Positions 46,331 through 55,315 of a stretch of 64,000 nt of DNA are shown one piece after another. The stretch is from Roseateles sp. YR242 (lineage in GTDB: Bacteria > Pseudomonadota > Gammaproteobacteria > Burkholderiales > Burkholderiaceae_C). The notes under the pieces are model-generated. The model saw only the letters and a program-made list of their open reading frames with translations, did not search any database and was not told the DNA's origin. Each line of letters starts with the position of its first letter. Position 1 is the stretch's first letter. The position numbers and the translations under genes were made by a program. Location: contig NZ_FOAV01000005.1 of the NCBI RefSeq assembly GCF_900109745.1, positions 62,001 through 126,000 of the forward strand, read 5' to 3'.

Positions 46331-46396
46331 GGAACCGAGTCTAGCGGGCCTCTCAATTGCTATTACTCGTTATGGAAGTAGCGCAAACGCGTTAGG

Positions 46397-46408
46397 CTTA
46401 GGCCTAAG
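46397..46408. promoter_or_regulatory. 12-bp perfect palindrome upstream of the GspE-type ATPase
   Basis: CTTAGGCCTAAG at 46397-46408 is a perfect palindrome 43 bases before the ATPase start and 67 bases before pcp on the other side. It could be a regulator-binding site for one or both genes. No regulator was matched to it. Confidence 0.4.
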
Positions 46409-46450
46409 ACGCCCCTTTGTCCAGTCAAAAATACTCGCGGAGACCGCTAC

Positions 46451-49039
46451 ATGTCCGACCCGTCCGTCCCGCTGCAATGGACTCACACCGAGCCAGGCCA
46501 GCTGCCGGTGGCCCCTGCGGCCGCTCCGCAGAGCCCTGCCCCGGCGGCCCATGCGGGCACGCGGCGCGGGGGCGACAGCGGCTTCGAATGGCCTACCCCG
46601 CCCTTTGCCGCCTACCCGCGGCCCAAGTCTCAACGTGATCCGCTGGCCTGTGAAATCCTCGGCCTGAACGGTAGCCGCACGGTCGGCAAGGTGATCCTGA
46701 TGGTGCCGGAAGAGCGCCTGGCGCAGGTGCTGGTGCCGCCGGCCCGCAACGCCATGCCGCTGAAGTTCTCGCAGTTCCGGGCGCTCAAGCTGTTGCATGC
46801 CATCGAGGTGCCGCCGCGCGATCCCGCGTCCCTCAACGACCCGCACTCGCTGGACCAGCGCCCGCGCACCGAGTTCCGCCTGGTCTACCAGAGCGGCGAG
46901 GAGTTCCAGGGCACGACCATCGGCCACCAGGAATCCGACCTCGGCCTGTTCCTGTTCCCGCCGGTCAGCGAGACCAGCGACTGGGTGCGCTGCATGTTTG
47001 TGCCGCGCGAGGTGCTGACCAGCTATGAGGTCGGCGACCGCATTGGCGACCTGCTGGTGCGCGAGCATGTGGCCACGGCCGACCAGGTGGACGACGCCCT
47101 GCAGGAACAGAAACAGCTGCGCGACCGCCGCGTGGGCGACATTCTTGTGGCCCAGCAGATCGTCAGCGCCGAGCAGCTGATGCAGGCCATCGAGCAGCAG
47201 GCCAAGATGCCGATGGTGCGCATCGGCGAGGCGCTGCTGGCACTGGACCTGGTCAGCCAGGCGCAACTGGACGAAGCGCTGCAGCAGCAGAAGCTGGACC
47301 GCTCGGTGCCCTTGGGCGAATTGCTGGTCCGCAAGGGCGTGGTCACGCGCGCCCAGTTGCAATCGGCGCTGGCCCGCAAGATGGGTTATCCGCTGGTGGA
47401 CGTGGATCACTTCGCCATCGAACCGGACGCCGTGCGCAAGCTGCCGCTGTCCGTGGCGCGCCGGCTGGAGGTGCTGCCGCTGGTGCTGCGGGATGGCCGC
47501 CTGATCGTGGCGATGGAAGACCCGACGCGCCGGGATTGCATCGACGAAGTGGAGTTCATCACCCAGCTCAAGGTGGTGCCGGCCCTAGCGCGGGTGGGTT
47601 CGCTGCAATTCGCCCTGCCCATGGCTTATGAACGCTTTGGCAACCAGGGCGCGGCAGGCCGCGATGCCAGCCTGCCACCCATTGGCATGGACTTCGAGCT
47701 GGACAGCTCGGACAAGCTGATCGAGACCCTGGAGCGCGAAGGCCAGGAACAGCAGGCCCGGGAAGCGGCCCGGGAGGAAGAGCGTCCGATCGAGCAGAGC
47801 GACAACTCGCTGGTGCGGCTGATCAACAGCATGATCATTGACGCCTACAACCAGCATGTGTCGGACATCCACATCGAAACCTACCCGGGCAAGGACAAGG
47901 TGCGGATCCGCTTCCGCAAGGACGGGGTGCTGCAGCCCCACCTGGAGCTGGCCCACACCTACCGCAGCGCGCTGATCGCCCGGATCAAGATCATGTGCGA
48001 CCTGGACATTTCCGAGCGTCGCAAGCCGCAGGACGGCAAGATCAATTTCGCCCGTTTCTCCGCGCAGCATCCCATCGAGCTGCGGGTCGCCACCATCCCG
48101 ACCAACAACGGGCTGGAGGATGTGGTGATGCGGATCCTGGCCTCGGCCAAGCCTATCCCCATGGAGAAGCTGGGGCTGTCCGCCTACAACTTCGACAACC
48201 TGAAGGTGGCGGCGGGACGCCCTTACGGCATGGTGCTGTGTGTGGGCCCCACTGGCTCCGGCAAGACCACCACGCTGCACTCGGTGCTGGCCCAGATCAA
48301 CACGCCCGACCGCAAGGTCTGGACCGCCGAGGACCCGGTGGAAATCACCCAGGCCGGGCTGCGGCAGGTACAGGTCAACCCGAAGATTGACTGGACCTTT
48401 GCCAAGGCACTGCGCGCCTTCCTGCGGGCGGACCCGGACGTGATCATGGTGGGTGAAATCCGTGACGAGGAAACCGCCGAGATTGCGGTGGAAGCCTCGC
48501 TGACGGGCCACCTGGTGCTCTCCACCCTGCACACCAACAGCGCGCCCGAGACCGTCACCCGGCTGCTGGACATGGGCATGGACCCGTTCAACTTCGCTGA
48601 TTCACTGCTGGCGGTGCTGGCCCAGCGCCTGGTGCGCCGGCTCTGCCCGGCCTGCCGCAAGTCCGAGCCGATGCCGGATGCGCGCCTGCAGGAATTGCTG
48701 GACGACTTCCTGCACGGCTTCGCGGCCGAGAACCGGCCGACGCGGGAGTCGGTGCTGGCCGAGTGGCAAGGGGCCTATGGCCAGCCCAACCTGCTGCACT
48801 ATCACAGCCCGGGCTGTGCCAAGTGCGACAACACGGGCTACAAGGGCCGTGCCGGTTTGCATGAGTTGCTGGTGGTCTCAAAGACCGTGCGCCGCCTGAT
48901 CCAGACGGGCTCACGTGCCGAGGAGCTGATGCACCAGGGCATGGGTGAAGGCATGCGGACGCTGCGGCAGGATGGCATCACCAAAGTCCTGCAAGGCGTG
49001 ACCTCCCTCAGCGAAGTGCGGGCTACAAGTAATCAGTAG
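46451..49039 (+). CDS. GspE/PulE-family secretion ATPase with extended N-terminus
   Basis: An 862-residue ATPase of type II secretion/type IV pilus extension (GspE, PilB, MshE group). The first 180 residues are not a standard GspE region: a Pro/Ala-rich leader then a block with EFRLVYQSGEEFQGTTIGHQ. Four tandem units of about 35-40 residues follow at about 195-335, each like RIGDLLVREHVATADQVDDA, which are MshEN-type c-di-GMP-binding modules. The core has Walker A GPTGSGKTTTLHS (about residue 600), the Asp box and Walker B DPDVIMVGEIRDEETAEIA, and the zinc tetracysteine CPAC/CAKC. It stands alone, with no gspF or pilC beside it. Confidence 0.88.
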   Translation: MSDPSVPLQWTHTEPGQLPVAPAAAPQSPAPAAHAGTRRGGDSGFEWPTPPFAAYPRPKSQRDPLACEILGLNGSRTVGKVILMVPEERLAQVLVPPARNAMPLKFSQFRALKLLHAIEVPPRDPASLNDPHSLDQRPRTEFRLVYQSGEEFQGTTIGHQESDLGLFLFPPVSETSDWVRCMFVPREVLTSYEVGDRIGDLLVREHVATADQVDDALQEQKQLRDRRVGDILVAQQIVSAEQLMQAIEQQAKMPMVRIGEALLALDLVSQAQLDEALQQQKLDRSVPLGELLVRKGVVTRAQLQSALARKMGYPLVDVDHFAIEPDAVRKLPLSVARRLEVLPLVLRDGRLIVAMEDPTRRDCIDEVEFITQLKVVPALARVGSLQFALPMAYERFGNQGAAGRDASLPPIGMDFELDSSDKLIETLEREGQEQQAREAAREEERPIEQSDNSLVRLINSMIIDAYNQHVSDIHIETYPGKDKVRIRFRKDGVLQPHLELAHTYRSALIARIKIMCDLDISERRKPQDGKINFARFSAQHPIELRVATIPTNNGLEDVVMRILASAKPIPMEKLGLSAYNFDNLKVAAGRPYGMVLCVGPTGSGKTTTLHSVLAQINTPDRKVWTAEDPVEITQAGLRQVQVNPKIDWTFAKALRAFLRADPDVIMVGEIRDEETAEIAVEASLTGHLVLSTLHTNSAPETVTRLLDMGMDPFNFADSLLAVLAQRLVRRLCPACRKSEPMPDARLQELLDDFLHGFAAENRPTRESVLAEWQGAYGQPNLLHYHSPGCAKCDNTGYKGRAGLHELLVVSKTVRRLIQTGSRAEELMHQGMGEGMRTLRQDGITKVLQGVTSLSEVRATSNQ

Positions 49040-49143
49040 CCCCCGGCTGTTCGGGCCTAAGGCCCGCCCATCCGCCCCCCGAGGGGGCTGCGGGCCGCCT
49101 TGGGAGCGGCCCGGCGGCGGCCCTCTTCGCTCATCAGAGCCCC

Positions 49144-49171
49144 GCTTGAACGGCGCTGCGCGCGTTCAAGC
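49144..49171. terminator. Candidate hairpin terminator between the ATPase gene and waaA
   Basis: GCTTGAACG (49144-49152) pairs perfectly with CGTTCAAGC (49163-49171). No strong T tract follows on either strand, only GCTTTGG on plus. It lies in the 203-base convergent gap, which otherwise contains GC-rich inverted repeats and no gene. Confidence 0.4.
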
Positions 49172-49242
49172 GCTTTGGTGCGTAGGGGTGCGGTGTGGCT
49201 TGCAGTGCTCTGCGCCGAAGGTGCAGGGAGAACTGTGGTGGA

Positions 49243-50556
49243 TCAACGCTGGGGGGTCAGGGCGAGGATGCGCTGCGACATACGGGCAGCCGCGCCGCGG
49301 TGGGCGGCGGCAAACGCCGTCGCCGCTGAGGCCATGGCCTGGCGGCGGGATGGGTCGCCCAGCAGGTCCAGGGCCTGGGTGGTGGCCTCGCCCAGCGTTT
49401 GCACGCGGGCGGAAGCGCCCGCCTCCAGCGACAGCGTGGCCGCCTCGGCAAAATTGAAGGTGTGCGGGCCCATGAGCAGCGGCACGCCGCAGGCGGCCGC
49501 CTCGATCAGGTTCTGCCCACCCAGCGGCTCAAAACTGCCGCCCAGTAGCGCCACGTCCGCCAGACCGTAATACAGCGCCATCTCGCGCATGGAATCGCCC
49601 AGCCACACGTCAGCGCCGATGTCCTCGGCCGTGGGACCCTCCGGTGCAAAAGCGCTGCGCCGCGCCAGCCGCAGGCCGGCATTGCGCACCAGCGTCGCCA
49701 CCTCATCAAAACGTTGCGGGTGCCGCGGCACGATGAGCAGCAAGGGGCCTGTCCCCCCGGCCCGTCGCGACGCCGTGGCCTGCCATTGGGCCAGCATCGC
49801 CGCCTCCTCGCCTTCACGCGAGACGGCAAGCATCACCACCGGTCGGCCCAGGCCGGCATGCCAGCCCTTGCCGCGGGCCACCAAGGCCTCATCCGGCTGC
49901 AGGTCGAACTTGAGATTGCCGCTGACCTGGACCTCAGGCACCCCCGCCTGGGTCAGGCGTTGCCCATCTTCCCGGGTTTGCGCCAAGGCCAGACGCAAGG
50001 TGCGCGCCGCCGGGGCCAGCAAGGCCTTGAAACGCTCGCCGCGCCGCAGGCTGCGGGCAGACAAGCGTGCATTGGCCAGCACCATGGGCACCCCAGCCCG
50101 CGCTGCTTCGTGCTGAAGGTTGGGCCAGATCTCGGTTTCCATCAGCACGCCCACTGCCGGCCGCGTGGCACGCAGGAAGCGGCGCACCGCCCCCGGCGTA
50201 TCAAACGGCAGCCAGCGCTGGGTATCGCCCGGCTGCAGCAAGGCCTGACCCGCTTCGCGACCGGTGGCCGTGGTGTGGGTCAGCAGCAGCCGCAGCCCGG
50301 GACGGTCCTGGCGCAGGCGCTCGATCAGCGGCGCAGCCGCACGAGTCTCGCCCAGCGACACGGCATGGACCCAGACCGCGCCAGGCTCGATCTCGGGCCC
50401 GAAACCGAAACGCTCCGGCAGATGGGCCCGGTACAAGGGCTCCGCACTGCCACGGCGCATCAGCCGCAGCAGGTACAGCGGCGTGCCCAGACGCAGCACG
50501 CTGCTGAAGAAGCCGCGGGCGAGACGCTCCCGCCAGGAATCTCGAGGGAGACTCAA
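49243..50556 (-). CDS. waaA: 3-deoxy-D-manno-octulosonic acid (Kdo) transferase
   Basis: Transfers Kdo from CMP-Kdo to lipid A precursor in lipopolysaccharide synthesis at the inner membrane. The 437 residues begin with a hydrophobic helix (FFSSVLRLGTPLYLLRLMRR), then WVHAVSLGETRAAAPLIERL, METEIWPNLQHEAARAGVPM, and the GT-B donor site GGSFEPLGGQNLIEAAACGV. The start is a TTG overlapping the previous stop by four bases; no in-frame ATG occurs before the conserved region. Co-transcribed with the mutase gene. Confidence 0.94.
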   Translation of the reverse strand: MSLPRDSWRERLARGFFSSVLRLGTPLYLLRLMRRGSAEPLYRAHLPERFGFGPEIEPGAVWVHAVSLGETRAAAPLIERLRQDRPGLRLLLTHTTATGREAGQALLQPGDTQRWLPFDTPGAVRRFLRATRPAVGVLMETEIWPNLQHEAARAGVPMVLANARLSARSLRRGERFKALLAPAARTLRLALAQTREDGQRLTQAGVPEVQVSGNLKFDLQPDEALVARGKGWHAGLGRPVVMLAVSREGEEAAMLAQWQATASRRAGGTGPLLLIVPRHPQRFDEVATLVRNAGLRLARRSAFAPEGPTAEDIGADVWLGDSMREMALYYGLADVALLGGSFEPLGGQNLIEAAACGVPLLMGPHTFNFAEAATLSLEAGASARVQTLGEATTQALDLLGDPSRRQAMASAATAFAAAHRGAAARMSQRILALTPQR

Positions 50557-51941
50557 TGGCCGGCCGAGAAGGTGATGTCCGGCTTGACGCGCTTGAGCTG
50601 GGCCAGCACTTCCTTCTGGATGCGCTCCAGCGCCTCCTGGGTGTGGCCTTCAAAACGCAGCACCAGCACCGGCGTGGTGTTGGAAGCCCGGACCAGGCCG
50701 AAACCGTCGTCGTATTCCACCCGGATGCCGTCAATGGTGATCACGTTCTTGGCATTGGGGAACTCGGCGATCTCCTTGAGCTTGGCCACCACCTCGTGGT
50801 GCTCGCCTTCCGCGCAAGGCACGTTCAGTTCCGGCGTGTTGACGCTGTTGGGCAGGTCGTTGAGCACCTGGCTGGGGTCGTCCGAGCGCGACAGGATCTC
50901 CAGCATGCGGGCGGCCGTGTACATGGCGTCATCGAAGCCATACCAGCGCTCGCCGAAGAAGATGTGGCCCGACAGCTCACCGGCCAGCGGCGCACCGGTT
51001 TCCTTCAGCTTGGCCTTGGCCAGGGAGTGGCCGGTCATCCACATCAGCGGCTTGCCGCCGTGTTCCTCGATCCAGGGGCCCAGACGCTGCGAGCACTTCA
51101 CGTCGAAGATGATCTCGGAACCGGGCAGGCGCTTCAGGATGTCAGCGGCCAGCAGCATGATCTGACGGTCCGGCATGATCATCGTGCCGTCCTTGGTGAC
51201 GATGCCCAGGCGGTCGCCGTCACCGTCAAAGGCCAGGCCCAGTTCGGCATCGGTGGCATGCACGATGCGCTTGAGGTCTTCCAGGTTCTCGGGGCGCGAC
51301 GGGTCCGGATGGTGGTTGGGGAAGTCGCCATCCACCTTGGAGAAGATGTCCACCACCTCGCAGCCCAGCGCGCGCAGGATGGCCGGTGCGGTAGCGCCGG
51401 GGATGCCGTTGCCGCTGTCCACCACGATCTTCATCGGGCGGGAGAGCTTGGCGTCGGACACGATGCGGTGGCTGTACTCCGCCTCGATGTCCATCTTGCC
51501 GACCCGGCCCTTGCCGGCTTCGTAGTCTTCGGCTTCGATGCGGCACTTCAGGCCCTGGATCTGTTCACCGTAGACCGCGGCGCCCTTGAGCACCATTTTG
51601 AAACCGTTGTAGTCCTTCGGGTTGTGGCTGCCGGTGACCTGGATGCCGGAGTGGCAGCCATGCTTGCCTCGGGTGGCGGCCACGTAATAGAGCATGGGCG
51701 TGGTCACCGCACCAATGTCCACCACATCCAGACCGGTGGAGGTCAGGCCGCGAATCAGCGCTTCCACCAGGCCCGGGCCGGACACCCGGCCATCTCGGCC
51801 CACCGCCACGGCCTTCTCGCCTGCGAGCTTGGCCTCGGTGCCGAAGGCACGGCCGAGGTGCTCGGCCAATTCCTCGTTCAGGGTCTGACCCACAACACCG
51901 CGAATGTCATAGGCCTTGAAAATGGAAGCGTGAACTTGCAT
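50553..51941 (-). CDS. manB: Phosphomannomutase/phosphoglucomutase
   Basis: Interconverts hexose 6- and 1-phosphates to supply nucleotide sugars for LPS or exopolysaccharide. The 462 residues have IFKAYDIRGVVGQTL, the phosphoserine loop VTGSHNPKDYNGFK (S105), the metal loop LAFDGDGDRLGIVTK, and the sugar-binding and phosphate-binding segments GELSGHIFF and RASNTTPVLVLRFE. The pattern is AlgC-type. The start at 51941 follows CAGGGA; a longer in-frame ATG adds 11 residues. It shares an operon with waaA. Confidence 0.93.
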   Translation of the reverse strand: MQVHASIFKAYDIRGVVGQTLNEELAEHLGRAFGTEAKLAGEKAVAVGRDGRVSGPGLVEALIRGLTSTGLDVVDIGAVTTPMLYYVAATRGKHGCHSGIQVTGSHNPKDYNGFKMVLKGAAVYGEQIQGLKCRIEAEDYEAGKGRVGKMDIEAEYSHRIVSDAKLSRPMKIVVDSGNGIPGATAPAILRALGCEVVDIFSKVDGDFPNHHPDPSRPENLEDLKRIVHATDAELGLAFDGDGDRLGIVTKDGTMIMPDRQIMLLAADILKRLPGSEIIFDVKCSQRLGPWIEEHGGKPLMWMTGHSLAKAKLKETGAPLAGELSGHIFFGERWYGFDDAMYTAARMLEILSRSDDPSQVLNDLPNSVNTPELNVPCAEGEHHEVVAKLKEIAEFPNAKNVITIDGIRVEYDDGFGLVRASNTTPVLVLRFEGHTQEALERIQKEVLAQLKRVKPDITFSAGH

Positions 51942-52191
51942 GAGCGTCCCTGTAAAAAGGTGGTCGGACAACAAAACTGGGGCGGATTGTAGGCAGGAGA
52001 AACGCCCCTTCCGTGTAACCCGGGGTGATGATGGGCATCCCCCTCAACTTGACCCGGCCCCAATAGGGCAATTGGCGGACCAGGGGCGGCGCCCAGCGAT
52101 GAAACGCAGGGCGGTTGCAACTGCCATCCGGCGTCAGCAACATGTCCGGAAACGGCCAGCGCTGAGCGGGAGCGGTCCCTATCATTCATCC

Positions 52192-53763
52192 ATGGCTCCC
52201 CTGCTCGACCCCCACCACTGCTACCCGGCGCTGCTCGCCCGGGATGCCCGTTTCGACGGCCAGTGGTTTGTCGCCGTGAAGACGACCGGCATCTATTGCC
52301 GCCCGATCTGCCGGGTGCGGCCGCCCAAGCAGGAGAACTGCGTCTTCTACACCACCGCCAGCCAGGCGGAGGCCGCGCACTTTCGCCCCTGCCTGAAGTG
52401 CCGCCCCGAACTGGCGCCCGCTGCCCGTTCCTGGAGCGCCATGGACGCCAGCGAGGTGCTGGCCCGCGAGGCCGCCCGCTGGCTGGACGAGTGCGCGCCG
52501 GACCAGGCCACCCTGCCCGCGCTGGCGGCCCATCTGGGCGTGAGCGAGCGGCACGTGCGGCGCGTGTTCACCGCCGTGCATGGCGTGGCGCCCCTGCAAT
52601 ACCTGCAGACTCGGCGGCTGCTGCTGGCCAAACAATTGTTGACAGACACCACGCTGCCAGTCGCCCAGGTGGCGCTGGCTGCCGGGTTCTCCAGCCTGCG
52701 CCGTTTCAATGCGGCCTTTGCCGACCATTACCGGCTCAGCCCCACGGCGCTGCGCAACGGGCGTGCACCACGCCTGGCGGAAGCGGAGCCTCCCGAACAC
52801 GAACTGCGCCTGGACCTGCGCCCGCCGCTGCAGACCTCCGCCATGCTCCAGTTCCTGGCGGCCCGCGCGGTACCTGGCGTGGAACACGTGGACCTGGCGG
52901 GGCTCAGCCTGCGGCGCAGTGTCCGGATGTCACTGCCGGGCCAGGCGGATGTGTTGGGTTGGGTGGCCGTGCAATTCACGCCGGACGGGGCCGAGCGGCC
53001 CCGCGTCACCCTGCGGCTCAGCGCCTCCCTCTGGCCCCACGTGGCCAGCCTCATGCCGCGCCTGCGCCGCTGGCTGGACCTGGACGCCGACCCCCAGGCC
53101 ATTGCCACCGCTCTGGGCGATGCCCTCGGCCCGCCCGCCCTCGGCCTGCGTTTGCCGGGCACCCTGGACCGTTTTGAACTGGCCGTGCGTGCGGTGCTGG
53201 GTCAACAGGTGACGGTGGCCGCCGCGCGCACCTTGGCCACCCGCCTGATCGCCCGTTTCGGGGAACCACTGCCGGCGGCACTGGAGGCGCCGGCCCCGGT
53301 GACCCACGCGTTCCCGTCGGCGCAGCGGCTGGCCACGGCCACCGTCGATGAGGTCGCCGCCCTGGGCATGCCCGCCCGCCGGGCGCAGGCGCTGATCCAC
53401 CTGTCCGGCCAATGGCCCGGGCTGGCCTTTGCGCAGGGGCGGGGGAGCGTCGACAACGCCATCGCCGAACTCGCCGCCCTGCCCGGCCTCGGCCCCTGGA
53501 CCGCCCACTACATGCTGATGCGGGGCTGGAGCTGGCCGGACGCCTTCCTGCCAGGCGATGTGGTGCTGCGCCAGCGTCTGGAGAGCCGTGCGGGTACGCC
53601 GTTGCGGCCGGCAGCGCTGGTCGAGGCGGCGGTGGGTTATGCGCCCTACCGAAGCTATGCCGTGCTGCAACTCTGGCGCGAGGCCGCTGCCCTGCCCCGG
53701 CCGCCCAGGGCATCAAGACCACCCCCACTGCCCGCCAAGGAGTGCTGTGATGAAACACCGTGA
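52192..53763 (+). CDS. Ada-AlkA fusion: methylphosphotriester-sensing regulator and DNA-3-methyladenine glycosylase
   Basis: A 523-residue adaptive-response protein. The N-terminal Ada zinc domain (about 1-80) has TTGIYCRPICRVRPP with methyl-accepting C36 and C40, and CLKCRPE. An AraC-type helix-turn-helix (about 90-185) contains HLGVSERHVRRVF and QVALAAGFSSLRRFNAAF. The AlkA_N and HhH-GPD glycosylase domains follow, with LPGLGPWTAHYMLMRGWSWP and the catalytic Asp in FLPGDVVLRQRL (about residue 456). It senses alkylation and excises alkylated bases. The ATG at 52192 starts the conserved region. It overlaps ogt by 14 bases. Confidence 0.94.
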   Translation: MAPLLDPHHCYPALLARDARFDGQWFVAVKTTGIYCRPICRVRPPKQENCVFYTTASQAEAAHFRPCLKCRPELAPAARSWSAMDASEVLAREAARWLDECAPDQATLPALAAHLGVSERHVRRVFTAVHGVAPLQYLQTRRLLLAKQLLTDTTLPVAQVALAAGFSSLRRFNAAFADHYRLSPTALRNGRAPRLAEAEPPEHELRLDLRPPLQTSAMLQFLAARAVPGVEHVDLAGLSLRRSVRMSLPGQADVLGWVAVQFTPDGAERPRVTLRLSASLWPHVASLMPRLRRWLDLDADPQAIATALGDALGPPALGLRLPGTLDRFELAVRAVLGQQVTVAAARTLATRLIARFGEPLPAALEAPAPVTHAFPSAQRLATATVDEVAALGMPARRAQALIHLSGQWPGLAFAQGRGSVDNAIAELAALPGLGPWTAHYMLMRGWSWPDAFLPGDVVLRQRLESRAGTPLRPAALVEAAVGYAPYRSYAVLQLWREAAALPRPPRASRPPPLPAKECCDETP

Positions 53764-54415
53764 CCGTACCCGCCATGCCCGCCACACCCACCATCCCTGC
53801 CACATCTGCCAGACCGAGATGGACTCGCCCCTGGGCCGTATCCTGATCGCCCGCAACGCCCATGGCCTGTCCGGGTTGTGGTTCGAAGGCCAGAAGTACC
53901 ACCCCGGCGTGCTGGCGGTGCCCCGGGACGACCACGACCCGCTTCTGGCGCGCACGGTACAAGCCCTGCACGCCTATTTCGACGGTCAGGCGCTCCAACT
54001 GCCGGCGCTGGCGCCTCAGGGCACGCCGTTCCAGCAGGCGGTCTGGCAATGGCTGCTGGATATTCCTGCAGGTGCCACCTGGACCTATGGTCAACTGGCG
54101 GCCCGGGTGGGCCGTCCTGAAGCGGTCCGTGCCGTTGCCGCCGCCGTGGGGCGCAACCCGCTGTCCATTCTGGTCCCCTGCCACCGCGTGATCGGCGCCA
54201 ACGGTCAACTCACGGGTTATGCCGGCGGGCTGGACCGCAAGCGGGCGCTATTGGCGCTGGAGGCGGCCTTGGAGGCCCTGGACGCCCCAGGGGCAAGACG
54301 GGAGGCGCAGTCGCCGACTTTGGCAGAACCGGTACAAGACAGGTCAGCAGCGCCAGCAAGAGGTGTCATGGCCAACAACCAGGCGCCTCGCGCGCCACAG
54401 GGAGCAAGTGCTTGA
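53750..54415 (+). CDS. ogt: Methylated-DNA-[protein]-cysteine S-methyltransferase
   Basis: Directly repairs O6-methylguanine by suicidal transfer to Cys. The 221 residues show TPFQQAVWQWLLDIPAGATW, YGQLAARVGRPEAVRAVA and the acceptor motif ILVPCHRVIGANGQLTGYAG with C144. The first 20 residues are His/Arg-rich (HRDRTRHARHTHHPCH). A tail of about 55 residues extends beyond the usual family end and is probably unstructured. AAGGAG precedes the ATG, which overlaps the Ada-AlkA stop, and the stop overlaps the next start. Confidence 0.94.
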   Translation: MKHRDRTRHARHTHHPCHICQTEMDSPLGRILIARNAHGLSGLWFEGQKYHPGVLAVPRDDHDPLLARTVQALHAYFDGQALQLPALAPQGTPFQQAVWQWLLDIPAGATWTYGQLAARVGRPEAVRAVAAAVGRNPLSILVPCHRVIGANGQLTGYAGGLDRKRALLALEAALEALDAPGARREAQSPTLAEPVQDRSAAPARGVMANNQAPRAPQGASA

Positions 54416-55305
54416 AGCAACGTGATCTGGGGGAACTGATCCTCCTGGCGGCCATCTGGGGCGCGTCCTTTTTGTTCATGCGCATCGCGGCGCCCGAATT
54501 CGGCCCGGTGGCCACCGCCTTTGTGCGGGTGGCCGGGGCCTCGCTGCTGTTGCTGCCCCTGCTGGGGATGCGGGAAGGATTCGGGGACCTGCGCCGGCAC
54601 TGGCCGGCCCTGCTCCTGGTGGGTCTGCTCAACGGCGCACTGCCATTTGCGCTGTTCAGCTACGCAGCACTCTCCATCAACGCCGGCCTCTCCAGCATCC
54701 TGAACGCGACCACGCCCATGTGGGGCGCGCTGATCGCCTGGGCCTGGTTCAGCCAGCGCATGGACGGCTCCCGGCTGGTGGGCCTGGCCGTGGGTTTCGC
54801 TGGCGTGGTGCTGCTGGCCTGGGACAAGGCGTCCTTCAAACCCGGTGGCAGCGGCTTCGCCATCCTGGCCGTGCTGCTGGCCACTTTCAGTTATGGCGTG
54901 GCCGCCAATGCGACCAAGCGCTTCCTGAGCCAGGCCACACCTTTGGGCGTGGCCACCGGCAGCCAGTTTGCAGCAGCCCTGCTGCTGACGCTGCCCGCCT
55001 GGCTGCAACGGCCGGCGCAAATGCCCGGGCCGCGCGCCTGGTGGGCCATTGGCCTGCTGGCCCTGCTGTGCACCAGCGTGGCCTACATCCTCTTCTTCCG
55101 ACTGATGAAGCGGGTGGGCCCCACCAACACCATCTCGGTGACCTTCCTCATCCCGGTCTTTGCCCTGCTCTGGGGCTGGCTGTTCCTGGGCGAGACACTC
55201 AATGCCTCCATGGCACTGGGCTGCCTGGTGGTGCTGCTGGGGACGGGCCTGGCGATCGGGGTGCTCCGGCTGCCCCTGCCGGCGGCAGCAAGGCCGGCAA
55301 AGTAG
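54412..55305 (+). CDS. EamA/DMT-superfamily transporter, third gene of the repair operon
   Basis: A 297-residue ten-helix inner-membrane exporter. LILLAAIWGASFLFMRIAAP, ALSINAGLSSILNATTPMWG, and VGPTNTISVTFLIPVFALLW are EamA-type signatures. It starts with TTG overlapping the ogt stop by four bases, with GGGAGC upstream. Translational coupling places it in the alkylation-repair operon. A link to efflux of toxic products is possible but inferred only from context. Confidence 0.87.
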   Translation: MKQRDLGELILLAAIWGASFLFMRIAAPEFGPVATAFVRVAGASLLLLPLLGMREGFGDLRRHWPALLLVGLLNGALPFALFSYAALSINAGLSSILNATTPMWGALIAWAWFSQRMDGSRLVGLAVGFAGVVLLAWDKASFKPGGSGFAILAVLLATFSYGVAANATKRFLSQATPLGVATGSQFAAALLLTLPAWLQRPAQMPGPRAWWAIGLLALLCTSVAYILFFRLMKRVGPTNTISVTFLIPVFALLWGWLFLGETLNASMALGCLVVLLGTGLAIGVLRLPLPAAARPAK

Positions 55306-55315
55306 CACCCCTGCG

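Noticed and set aside
50556-51992. A 478-codon frame opposite the phosphomannomutase gene
   Set aside because: Antisense of a clear enzyme; lacks any family signature.
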